Positions 54,314 to 64,000 of a stretch of 64,000 nt of DNA are shown piece after piece (position 1 is the first letter of the stretch; every line of letters starts with the position of its first letter). The notes beneath the pieces were generated by a model. That model did not search any database. It was not told where the DNA came from and saw only the letters and a list, made by a program, of their open reading frames with translations. Both the position numbers and the translations under genes were made by a program. The stretch comes from Isoetes taiwanensis. Lineage: Eukaryota > Streptophyta > Lycopodiopsida > Isoetales > Isoetaceae. The stretch is from assembly GCA_021234155.1 (NCBI GenBank), contig JAJEKV010000059.1:4821629-4885628 (forward strand), written 5' to 3'.

Positions 54314-56544
54314 CTAGTAATGGTACCCAGCCTTGCTGGGCATAAATTAGGAACATTTAATTTCTTTCATTTTTTATTCTCCCCCTTTTTTTTTTCTAAC
54401 CCCCTTCTCCCTCCCTTTGCCTTCCCTTTCCCCTTCCCCTTTTTTTCTTTCTCTTTTTCTTATCAGCTTTTTCCCTTCCTTTTTATCTTTCCCCGCTCTT
54501 CCCATTTTTCCACTACTCTTTTTCGCTTTCCTTTTCCCCTTCCTTTTCCTTTTCCCCACCTATCTATCTATCTCTTTCACGTCTCATGCATTTTTTTCGT
54601 TCTCTTTTGCTTACCTTTTCATGTGCCCTTTTCTTCCTTTCCCCACCCTCTTCCTCTTGATCACGTGCCCTTTTCCCCATCTCTTTTCCCATTTCTCTCT
54701 CCCCTTTTCCTCATGCTCTTTTTGCTTTCTCTTCTCCTTTTTCCGCTTCCCTTTTCCTTTCAACTTTCCATTCCCTTTTCATACTTTCCCCACCCTTTTG
54801 CTTTGCAATGTTCCTTTTTCCTTTCCTTTCTCTTTCCCCTTCCTTTACATTTTCCCTTTCCCGTTCCCTTTCGCTTTTCATATGCCTCTTTCCATTCCCT
54901 TTTCTCAACCTTTTTTATGTACCCTTTTTCCTTCTTTCCCCATCCTCTTCCCCTTTTTCCCCTTTCCACTTTCTCCTTTCTTGTTTCTTTTTTTTTCCCC
55001 TTTCACATACTCTTTTTCCCTTTCTTTTTTCTATTTCCTCACCCTTTCCCTCTTCCCTTTTTTCTCGTGCCCTTTTCTCCTTTCTCTTTTCCTCTTTTCG
55101 TATTCCTTGCTCCCTACCCTTTGTCTATTCTACTTTCCCCCCACCTTTTTCCTCATTTTTCCATCCTTTCCCTCTTCCTTTTTCTCGATGCTCTTTTTGC
55201 TTTTCTTTTTCTCTTTCTTCACCCTTTCTCTTTTCCCTTTTTTTTCACACCCTTTCCTTTTTTCTCTTTTTCTCGTTCCCTTTTTCCAAGTTCTCTTTTT
55301 CCCTTTTCCCCCTCTCTTTTCCTTTTTACTTTTCTTTTTCCCATAGACTTTGCAACCTTTTCTTATTTTCCCTTACCTTTTTCTCATTTTCTCACCTTTA
55401 CTTCTTACCCTTCTCGCGGTGCTCTTTTTCCTTTCCCTTTCCCTCTCGCCTATTCTATTCCTTTTTCTATTTCCTTTTATCTTTCCCTTTTTCCTTTTCT
55501 TCTTCTCTTTCCTTTTTCCTCTTCCCTTTCTTTTATTCCTTTTCCTTTTTCCCTTTTCCCTTTCATCGTTTTTCCCTTCCCCTTTTTCTTTTCCCTTTTC
55601 CCTTTTCCCTTTTCCCTTTTCCCTTTCATCGTTTTTCCTTTTCCCTTCCCTTTTTCCTTTTCCCTTTTCCCTTTCATCGTTTTTCCTTTTCCCTTCCCCT
55701 TTTCCTTTTCCCTTTTACCTTTTCCCTTTCCTTTTTCCGTTTCCCTTTTCCCTTTTTCTCTTTCATCGTTTTCCTTTTCCTTTTTTTTCCCTTTCATCGT
55801 TTTTCCTTTTCCTTCCCTTTTCCGTTTCCCCTTTTCCCTTTTTCTCTTTCATCGTTTTCCTTTTCCCTTCCCTTTTTCTTTTCCCTTTTCCCTTTTCCCT
55901 TTTCCCTTTTCCCTTTTCCCTTTCATCATTCTTCCTTTTCCCTTCCCCTTTTCCTTTTCCCTTTTCCCTTTTCCCTTTTCCTTTTTCCCTTTCATCTTTT
56001 TTCCTTTTCCCTTCCCCTTTCCTTTTCCCTTTTCCGTTTCCCTTTTCCCTTTCATCTTTTTTCCTTTTCCTTCCCCTTTTCCTTTTCCTTTTTCCCTTTC
56101 ATCGTTTTTCCTTTTCCCTTTTCCCTTTCATCGTTTTTCCTTTTCCCTTCCCCTTTTCCTTTTTCCATTTCCTTTTCCCTTTCATCATTTATCCTTTTCC
56201 CTTCCCCTTTCCTTTTCCCTTTTCTTTTCCTTTTCCCTTCCCCTTTCCCTTTTTCCTTTTCCTTTTTCCTTTTCCTTTTCCTTTTCCTTTTCCTTTTCCT
56301 TTTCCTTTTCCTTTTCCTTTTCCTTTTCCTTTTCCTTTTCCTTTTTCCTTTTTCCTTTTTCCCCTTTTTCCTTTCCTTTTCCCCCTTTTTCCTTTACCCT
56401 TTCCCCTTAAGAGATCAAAGTACGACCAATCATGGTGATAGTAAGTCGTGCAATAAATCTCGGCCTTCGGATGCACTCAAATGATCTCGAACATTCAAAT
56501 TAGGGCTTGATCCAAGAATTACGGTATAACATTATAATATAAGA
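54314..56544 (-). mobile_element. Helitron, minus strand, with long pyrimidine tract
   Basis: Minus-strand ends: A|TCTTATATTATAATG at 56544 and CTAG|T at 54314-54317. A perfect 6-bp-stem hairpin CCCAGC-CTT-GCTGGG lies at 54326-54340. The plus strand is C/T from 54375 to 56405, starting with the same sequence as the 18.4 kb copy and ending with the same CCCTTAAGAGATC junction as the 37.5 kb copy. It carries about 13 CTTTCATC-type units and a pure CCTTTT array at 56240-56350. No protein is encoded. Confidence 0.8.
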
Positions 56545-56859
56545 TACCCTTCTACTGTAAATGAACACGTCTATGGTTATGAGTTCAAAATTGAGAATAG
56601 TAAGAATTCAATACAAGTGCGCAAAAAATTGTTTGTGCACATTCTCTAACCATCATTCAATTAAATTGGGTTTATGTCTTAATTTTGGGACAAATTTCAT
56701 ATTGCATGTTTTTAGTAGCATATTCAAATTCACACATTTCACCTCAAAATTATGAAAACGTAATATCATGTTCTTTACAAAATAGTCAATATTTCACAAT
56801 ATAGCACCATATCATAAAAAGCGAGATAACAAAAATTTACATAGTTATTCAACTATCTT
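56545..56859. other. Spacer
   Basis: AT-rich; nothing recognised. It may include the 3' UTR of copy C. Confidence 0.4.
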
Positions 56860-59640
56860 CAAAGCACCCCCAATGATATCATAGCCTTCTTCCCCGACAT
56901 CCCGAGGTATTGTAATTCGCATTTCTAGCTGGAATAGTGTTTGGAGTCCATGAGTACAAAAACACTTTCATAGTCTAGCCAAAGATCGATCACTTTCGGT
57001 TTCTCCTCCATTTCTTTGTCCAACAATCTGAGTACTTTTCTTTATCCATAATCGTTGGTCAACCGATGCCTTCGGACACCACCATTCCACCCGCACATGG
57101 TTGAAGTTAATATTACCTTCTTCTTTGCAAATATCGAGATAGTGAACCCCAACCACCTTTGGATATGTATCTAAATCGATGGCTTTACTACCACAAATTG
57201 GTGGCATTCCAAGTCGGTGGAAGGTTCATAAGCATCCATGCCTAGAAACTTTGGCCTATTGTTCTTAGGACCAACATAGTGTTTGTCGGCGAGGAGGAGG
57301 AGCATATTGCTTGCATGAATGCTACTTACGGTGTCATCAAAATCCTCGGCTTTGCTAAGGTCTTCCACCTAGTTTTAGGCAACCACCCTTCTTTCAATTC
57401 ATCCGAGGGATGTGTCTATCTCCCCCAACAAGTTAATCACCTTCTTCCAGGTAAGCCACCAAGGCACGGTTGGTGTCATCTGGATTGGTTTTGCCAATGC
57501 TTTATATAGTCTTGGATTCCTTCCTTAGTCAATCCCAATTGCTTCACTTCTTCAATGGGTTTTAAAGCTTTTGGTTGACCTAGAGGTATCATAGGCTTGC
57601 CATTCTCATCTCTCGCCATATTTCCTCCCCTCCTCTCCACTCATCCTCTCTGAAGGTCTCATCTTCCATTGGAAGATTGGAATCCCATCTCACCCAAAAA
57701 GTGAACTGCAGAGTCTGGATGACCTTCAAGATCCAATGTATAACCATCCACAAAGCTCTTCCAATCGGGCACTTCTTCTATGAGAGAAGCTATAGGGTTT
57801 GGAGTAGTGCATTCATGCAAGATTTCCATTAGCCTAGGAAAGTTGGTCATCGCTTTGTTCTTCAGATACAACTATATTTGCCAAATAATGCATCCACATC
57901 CTCATGGGTATGCCGGGCATAAGAAACCCTAAATTAACTCTTTTTCAAATATCCCCCACAGGCATTAAGTAGGATAGGAAAGAAAACATCCACTGTTCTT
58001 ATTTTGGCCAAAGACAATTATCAAGTTGCAAGAGAAACCTTTTGGGTAGATCTTGAGGTTTAGCCACGTGAAGTTGAAGCTCCAACATGTTCATTAGACC
58101 CATGCTTCCTAAACCTTGCCTTTGCTTTGAACAACAATGCTCTATGTAGTGCTCCGGCTAGTCAGTAAGGTCCCGAGGTGACCATTGTATCCATTTTCAT
58201 AGTTTCTCAAACACCTCATGATACTCCCAATATGAAAAATCTGGACCATCACTCCACAACTCCAAACTAAAATGGCCATAGTAGGTTTGATTCTGCCCAT
58301 GCAAGATTGCCCCGATCATTGAGATCTGTAAAGGGTATGATCTGCCACATGACTTTTTGGTATGTACTTGAATTGTGGAAGACAAGTCTTTTGCTGGTCC
58401 ATCTTGTCATGTATAATACATAAATAGTTATTGGGTTCCAATGCATAAAGTCCTCCACATCCAATAACATGATCTACATGATAGTTAATTCATCCATATG
58501 GTCCTTCATATGCTCCCTTTATCCTAGCCCTTTGACTAGGTTGCACAGGCCTTATCAAGAGTCTCCCCTTCAACTTAGCACATAAATTGCACTTTGCAAA
58601 GTTGTTTGAAGTTGCTATGGTGACATGATTGAAATGCTTCTTCCATAACCTACTAAAGCTAGGTTGGGATATTGGAAGAATTCCCAATTCGGTAGGGAAT
58701 TCACTTCTTCCAAAATACTCTTTTTGAGTACAATGTGATGGCAACCTTTTCTCAACAACCGCTCTTCCCTTTTCATCCCTTACCTTTTGTGTGGCATAGA
58801 CTCAGATTGAAATCAATATATTTTTCAAATATCTCCCTCGGCAAAACAAGGTCCTAGCTCTTGGTCTCAACAAACCATTATTTCCATGTAAAGCAATCCT
58901 GCTCCCCCCTACTTGCTTTTTCTTTGCCAATTATGCCATGAAGTAGTTGGAATTGCATGGATACTCTGCCATGCTTTTTGTACATATCCATGTGCCTAGC
59001 AAATGGTATCTTTTTTCATTTTGGGTTTCTTTCATCTTGAAGTGCATGCTCAAGATTGTGTACATGTAGGTCCTCCTCTCATCAACAATTGTACTCTTGA
59101 AAAGTGGCTCTTGCTTCCACCAATTGTTCTATTGTGAAGAATTGCATACAATCACTCTTAACAACAATCTGAGCCCCTAACCTTCACCATTGTCTCACGT
59201 TTGGTGTCACTAATCAACTTGGCTCTTTTGCTAGGATAATGTCCGGCAACTCGATACTTCTCCCCTTTTTGCCTAGGTTTAGAGTTCCAACTGCCAATGG
59301 ATCAATATCAAGACAATCATTGTCCCCAACAACCTCGGGCCTGGAAAAATATAATCCTCCACAAATTGAACACTACTTATAGGCCATGCCATGATGCAAG
59401 GAACCTCCAATTGCTTGACACAACCAAAACATTCCTTTGTCACCCAAACCTTTACCTTTCCGGTTGTCTTCCAACATCGAAATTGCAATACCAATATTGT
59501 CTTCCCTAGCCTTTCATCATTAACATCTTGACTGGGATCCGCTAGCACAATGACTCCTTGGCCTACTATTTCCTTGTTGCACTTGTGCATGATTCTCACC
59601 TTCTTGTTCCTCCATTGCACCCTACTATAGAGGACTAATT
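56860..59640 (-). pseudogene. Repeat-family protein, copy C (DUF7869-like), frame-broken
   Basis: Minus-strand homologue of copies A and B and the longest of the three. The N-terminus has MHKCNKEIVGQGVIVLADP (about 59590-59530), as in copy A. The middle has FAKCNLCAKLKG (Cys-x2-Cys, near 58590), then IIHDKMDQ (about 58400-58420), YYGHFSLELWSDGPDF, LDN (about 58013-58027) and an HTHEDVDALFG-type block (about 57885-57915). These are followed by EEVPDWKSFVDGY. A C-terminal part with WWCPKASVDQRLW ends near 56960-56860. Seven or more frame changes occur. Function unknown. Confidence 0.6.
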
Positions 59641-60060
59641 GTTTTTCTTCAACGTTCTTGCTAGGAGTTGGTTTTCATTGATATTGCTCTTTTCAATATG
59701 TTGCACACCATCTTGAGTTGGAGAGGCACCATTGACCTAGGGCAAATTGCACCCTTTTAGTCAATGAGTAAGAAAAATTATTACACCATAAGATAAAAAA
59801 AATGCACGACATTTATGGAATATGTAGAGGTAAATCAAATTTTTAAAAAGCAAGAAATTCCTTGAAATAGGTTTAATATAATAATAACAATGGGCGAACG
59901 AAATCATTTAAAACAAGAATTTTCATGGCAACAACAAGGAAATGACATTTATATAAATATATCCAAATTTTAATTATCGAAAATTTGGATATATGATTAC
60001 TGAAAAGACATATAACTAATAGACGTGAGAATTTATTATCCATAATAATATACCCTAGAT
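59641..60060. other. AT-rich spacer
   Basis: No coding or repeat signal beyond a partial AAATTTGGATATAT inverted pair near 59960-59995. Confidence 0.4.
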
Positions 60061-60067
60061 AATATAG

Positions 60068-60168
60068 TCGGCGGGAATTTCAGACGCCTAAGCGGTTATT
60101 TGAGGCAATAAATTATTCACGCTAAGAGCTAATTAACCCTATATAAATCCCGTTCACGCCTCAAGACC
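60068..60168 (+). promoter_or_regulatory. Promoter-like module 1 (GGCGGGAA ... CTATATAAATCC)
   Basis: GGCGGGAATTTC, then AATAAATTATTCACGCTAAG, then CTATATAAATCC and ACGCCTCAA. The TATA box lies about 50 bases upstream of a T run and about 65 upstream of ATG 60203. The same order recurs at 61199-61303. GGCGGGAA resembles an E2F site. The function is inferred from layout only. Confidence 0.45.
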
Positions 60169-60198
60169 ATTCTGTCCCAATTTTTTTTTTTTTTTCCG

Positions 60199-60600
60199 GG
60201 CCATGAAGCCTCAGCCTTCATGGAAAGAAGCCGAGGTCGTCAAAGAGACGCTGGGTTGAAGAACCCCTCTCTTCCCCGCTCCATCGATTTCCTTGCCCAA
60301 TTCTCCTCGATTCATCTGCAGGATGATTCTCAATTCGAGATGGAAGAGGAGGGAGTTGAGCTCCTCTCGATTCCTCCATTCTCAAGAGGAGGAAGAGGAG
60401 GAAGAGGAGGAGTTGGAGGAAGAGGAGGAGATGTCCTCCCAAGAGCACATGACCAGCTCTGGGGGTTAGGTTGACCACAAAACAGTAGAATGAAATCTCC
60501 TCAAGAGGAGGAGGAGGAAGAGGAGGAGGAGGGGGAGGAAGAGGATGAGGAGGAAGGTCGAGAATTCCGACCCAGCTTTTAGAATGGTCGAGAGATGAGC
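60199..60600 (+). other. Acidic low-complexity coding-like tract
   Basis: Downstream of the TATA module, plus-strand frames are Glu-rich because of (GAG/GAA)n runs at 60380-60440 and 60500-60560. It resembles 6998-7470 in layout. No domain was identified, and stops interrupt the frame. Confidence 0.35.
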
Positions 60601-60699
60601 CCGGTTTGCATGTCTGTTTTTTTTTTTTTCACCTTTCTTTCTTTTCTAACACCTTTCTTTCTTCTTTGTTCCGGACGTGGAAGATCAATGATCGCATCC

Positions 60700-60770
60700 C
60701 TGCATCTTGTAAAGCCTTCGGGCATTTTGTAAAGCCTTCGGGCATTTTGTAAAGCCATTCTTGGCATCTG
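60700..60770. repeat. 20-bp tandem repeat TTGTAAAGCCTTCGGGCATT
   Basis: Two full units and a partial one run from about 60707. Confidence 0.75.
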
Positions 60771-61198
60771 TACATATCAATTTTGAATGAAATCAAATAG
60801 TTTTCTTCACAAACTTTTTCTTCAAACAGTTTTCTTCAAACAGTTTTTCTGTACATAAAAATATTTTGAATGAAATCAAACTGTTTTCTCCAAGCATTTT
60901 GTCTCCAAAGTGTTTTCTCCAAAATTTTGTCTCTGCATTTGTCTCAACAAAGTCTCGGGAACACTATAAATCAATCACAGCAGTATAGGAAATTTTCCTA
61001 TACGACCTAAAACAATTCCCCAACTCAACAAGTCATTTTTTAGCCTTGATAATTTTGCCTTTAAAATTATTTTTAATTTAGCCTATATAAAATTTCGAAA
61101 TTCTTTTTTTTTCGAATGCAATAAATGGAATAAAACGCCGTGAGAATTTATTGCATGAAATGCAATATTCTCCATATATACCATATACATGTCATGTC
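60771..61198. other. T-rich spacer
   Basis: Repeated short words (TTTTCTTCAAACAG, TTTTCTCCAA) and AT-rich sequence. No gene is supported. Confidence 0.45.
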
Positions 61199-61303
61199 TG
61201 GCGGGAAGACCGCAAATGCGCCCGACGCGATGTTAATTCAAGCAATCAATTATTCACGCTAACTTATTTCTAATTGTGCCTATATAAATCCATTTTACGC
61301 CTC
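61199..61303 (+). promoter_or_regulatory. Promoter-like module 2
   Basis: GGCGGGAAGACC, then CAATTATTCACGCTAAC, then CCTATATAAATCC and ACGCCTCAA, matching module 1 in order. An ATG follows at 61336 with a short frame (MIFGFRACSVFGS) ending at TTG|GTGAGC, which could be a small first exon. Confidence 0.45.
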
Positions 61304-61848
61304 AAAGTTCCTACATTTTCTTCCCTTCCTTCATAATGATTTTTGGGTTTCGCGCCTGCAGCGTGTTTGGATCCCACGTCCCGAAATCTTGGTGAGCGAT
61401 TTATATTCATTAATGTTAGATGTTTGGTTTTCGCAATTCCTAACTTACTAAAAGACTCGCCTTTTGTTCAGAAGCATCCGGTAGCGAGAGGACATGGAGA
61501 CTTCGGGATTAAAACCAAAAGCAGAGGACTAAGTCTCATGAATCGAAAAAGCCTCTAATTAAAACCACAAGCATAGTCCTCCTTCCAAACCTCAAAACTC
61601 AAGGTTAGTTTTCATTTAGTTTTAAGTATCATCTCAATGGCGGTTTAATCCAAGAAGACAAGCTTTTGCATTTGCTCGAGGCGAGGAAGCAGATGATGTT
61701 TATGAAAACGAATAGTTTTTATAAACTTCATCCGCTTCTTTTTGTTTCGAAAATTCTTGAGTTTCTCTTCCTCAATTAATCATGCTATTGCATGCAAGTT
61801 TCTAAGTGTAGTAGAAAGCATTACAAAAAATCAAAAAGATAATATTTG

Positions 61849-61868
61849 AAACACGCTAAAGCGTGTTT
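61849..61868. repeat. Perfect 9-bp inverted repeat, AAACACGCT/AGCGTGTTT
   Basis: A short hairpin with a two-base loop, possibly the same motif family as the CACGC words nearby. Too small to assign a role. Confidence 0.6.
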
Positions 61869-61914
61869 TATGCTAACCTTAGCCTTCAACATGAATACTG
61901 GGCACTTTCAATTA

Positions 61915-62045
61915 GAGAGGAGAAAAAAAAAACTTACATGATAGATAGAGTAAATAGATAAAGGCCGCAATTATTTAGCGTGTAAATAATTGCCGGCCTT
62001 TATCTATTTACTTATCTATCTCGCATCTTTTTTTCCCTCTTCACA
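61915..62045. mobile_element. Foldback element with long inverted arms
   Basis: Arms 61940-61977 and 61983-62020 are near-perfect reverse complements (two one-base offsets) around the 5-base loop GCGTG, with key sequence AAATAGATAAAGGCC. Weaker pairing (A-rich against T-rich) extends outwards. It could be a foldback/MITE element or a small-RNA-type hairpin. No target duplication is obvious. Confidence 0.65.
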
Positions 62046-62984
62046 ATGCACGCCGGCGTCAGATAGTTTTTCCTATATAGCGGTTTACGCGAGCGTGCAA
62101 AACAATTTTATCCCTACTTTCAACTTTCACGCTAAACACGCAGTTCTTAGTTTCTAAGTTTTTAAATAAATAAATATAACACGCCAGCGTGGAATCGATA
62201 CTTCCGCCACTTCCTATTGATAGATGCCAAGTTACATTAATCACCCCCCAGTTGGTGGCGAAGATGCATTGGAATTACATTTGGGCCAGCAATCACGTTC
62301 CTCCGGTCGGCTTGGCTCCAATCTCCAACCGGTTGAACTGCTAAAAGAGCACCAACCCGGTGGAGCACCCGGGCTTGCAACCCCGAGTACTTGGATCAAG
62401 TAATGATGATGGCAAAGCAGAAAGGCAATGATAGATTTGGGCTCTGGGGCCCTTGCAATCGCATCGGAGGTCGGCCCTTTATCTAATCACTGGAGAATGC
62501 GGTACATGCATTGATCGAGTGAATCCCGCATCCGTCATTTCCGAGATTCAAAATGGGAGCTGGTTTCTTAGTGGTTAGCCTCTATGCCGGATGCCCCAAC
62601 ATCGAACCACTACCACAGCGTGTATAATGATGCAATGGAGATGGCTCAACCAATGGAACCACTACCGCGAGGCGTTATAATGATGCATTGAGGTTCAACC
62701 AATGGGGCAGAGAGGAGGAGCAGGAGGTGGAGGTGGAGCAAAAGGGAGGTGGAGCTAGAGCCCCGGTGTTTTTGCTGGGGTTTTACCTCGATTCACTATG
62801 CCCAAATATGGAAATGGGAGATCGATAGCCCAGCTACTCAATAGGATCGGGCTTGAAAACAAGAGGTCCGGGATTTTGTCCGGTTTATCCAGCTTATCCA
62901 GATTATATACAATTGTACACTTTTTCCAATGAATACAACAAATTTTGTCTACTTCTATATTTCTACAATGTAATACATGTTACA
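62046..62984. other. Degenerate region, no gene
   Basis: Contains GCGTG/CACGC words near 62050-62200 and a duplicated ACCACTACC(A/G)C unit at 62610 and 62660, followed by a GGAGGTGGAG run near 62730. Short frames only. Confidence 0.4.
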
Positions 62985-63190
62985 TACCTTTTTAAGCGGT
63001 TTCTTGGCCATGCAACAAATGTTCCAACACTTTCTCCAACAACCAGATCCCCACCGGGTGTTCATGAGGTAAAAACTTCATCCATAGCGCACAGCTTAAT
63101 CAATCTGTAACTTCGGACATACTTATCCCCGAGCGAATTCCATGACACATTCTGATCGGATCGATGGAGTCGATCTTGCATAATCCTACT
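62985..63190 (-). pseudogene. Second fragment of the transposon-type repeat protein
   Basis: The minus strand reads CKIDSIDPIRMCHG near 63180-63140 and then TPGGDLVVGESVGTFVAWP near 63065-63010. This matches the order of the fragment at 8902-9120 (IESVDQEAICHG ... TVGE) and adds the conserved VG-FVAWP end. Two stops interrupt it. The family name (DUF8039-like) is from memory and tentative. Confidence 0.42.
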
Positions 63191-64000
63191 TTTCCTTTTC
63201 TGATTTGTAGTTAACATGAAACATTCATCTTCCGACACTACGAAAAATTGCTATTCGGACACCTACTATTGGAAATTAATGTTCAAGCTATTGGAATGAG
63301 ATGAGTACCGCACTGCAGAGCCATTCTTGAGAAGCCGATTTGAGTCTCCTCGGGTTGATTTGAGAAGTTGAAAGGCTATGGAAACTCTGGCGGTCGGAAA
63401 ATTCGAATTAGAAGAAAGATTAGGTTAACTACGCTTAGGCGGGATAAATTTGGCGGGATACTTTTTGGGTAGATTGGTTTTAAAACTTAATGAAAGAAGC
63501 TCGGACGGGTCTTCGCCATTATTATTTGTATGTGTCAAGAATATTTCAAACCGCATTTTGTGTTTTCTTGAAATTCAAATTTCTCTATTTCTCGCATGGT
63601 AGAAAAAAGCTATTTCTTGCCGCTTATTTCTCGAACAGCTTCGAAAGTATCCAAACGACCTTAGACTCTGTTACTAGGCGACTCAGGAGATGTCTTCTAA
63701 AGTGAATCGAGGTCGAGGCCGGACCCGGACAGAGAGGAAGCGGTGGAAGAGGAATCCCTAAACCCGGCTCCTCTCAAGTTTCGTGAGGGCGTTGATCGAG
63801 AATACCACATGAATACACGAACCCTATTCAAGGTATTTAATTTGCCACAAGTAATACACCGTGGTGGAGAGTATTATGCTTGCATGAATTTGAGATATTT
63901 CCTTGCCTTGATTAATATGCTTTGCATGAGTTTGAGTTATTATGCTTTGCATGAATTTTAAAATATTACCATCGTTAATGCTCGATTGTCCGCCTCAGAG
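63191..64000. other. Right-edge region, no assigned gene
   Basis: A TTTGGCGGGA sequence (E2F-like) lies near 63448. Two plus-strand frames of about 71 codons (63490 and 63743) have no recognisable domain. The unit ATGCTTTGCATGA(A/G)TTT is repeated near 63880-63960. Confidence 0.35.

Overview
The window looks like repeat-rich nuclear DNA from a land plant. The evidence is plant-type Ty1/copia and Ty3/gypsy elements primed by initiator tRNA-Met, a spliced gene with consistent phase-1 introns, Helitrons, and long AT-rich spacers. The repeat content (several copies of a D..D..D protein family, huge purine/pyrimidine tracts) would fit a seedless plant such as a fern, lycophyte or bryophyte, but the species cannot be fixed from sequence alone. 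No rRNA, tRNA gene or CRISPR array was seen.

Layout. 1-3.45 kb: the 3' part of a spliced minus-strand gene (coiled coil, RING-like cysteines, FCP1/HAD-like C-terminus) that runs off the left edge. 4.2-6.3 kb: decayed minus-strand copy A of a repeated family with HDKMDQ, LDN and H(T)HxDxDALF blocks. 6.6-9.65 kb: tandem duplications, a pair of inverted-repeat elements and a 53-bp repeat next to a TATA box. 9.77-14.66 kb: a plus-strand gene-like region, badly frame-broken, ending in a second FCP1/HAD-like domain. 15.5-17.2 kb: a Helitron with a purine tract. 18.42-20.34 kb: a second Helitron on the other strand. 20.34-28.79 kb: copy B of the repeated family, split by a Ty1/copia element (22311-27990). 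30.0-30.6 kb: an RPA-like zinc-ribbon/OB-fold fragment. 31.38-39.00 kb: three Helitrons joined head to tail. 39.0-52.07 kb: a 13-kb minus-strand Ty3/gypsy chromovirus inserted with an ATAAG duplication one base from the end of the third Helitron. 54.3-56.5 kb: another pyrimidine-tract Helitron. 56.86-59.6 kb: copy C of the repeated family. 60-64 kb: two duplicated promoter-like modules, acidic low-complexity sequence, a near-perfect foldback and a decayed repeat fragment.

The most striking observation is inside the Ty3/gypsy element. Between the primer-binding site and gag lies a frame-broken but clear histone H3-fold domain with a long charged N-terminal extension. Its position makes it look like an extra ORF of the retrotransposon, which also has a chromodomain-like integrase tail. 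The second is the Helitron set: hairpin plus CTAG 3' ends, TC 5' ends, A|T insertion sites, 1.3-2 kb purine-rich interiors in four of them, and a three-unit concatemer.

Caveat. Many frames are broken by single-base indels, often in G runs or GC-rich stretches. The two gypsy LTRs are identical over AT-rich blocks but scrambled in GC-rich ones. Some apparent pseudogenisation may therefore be consensus error rather than biology.
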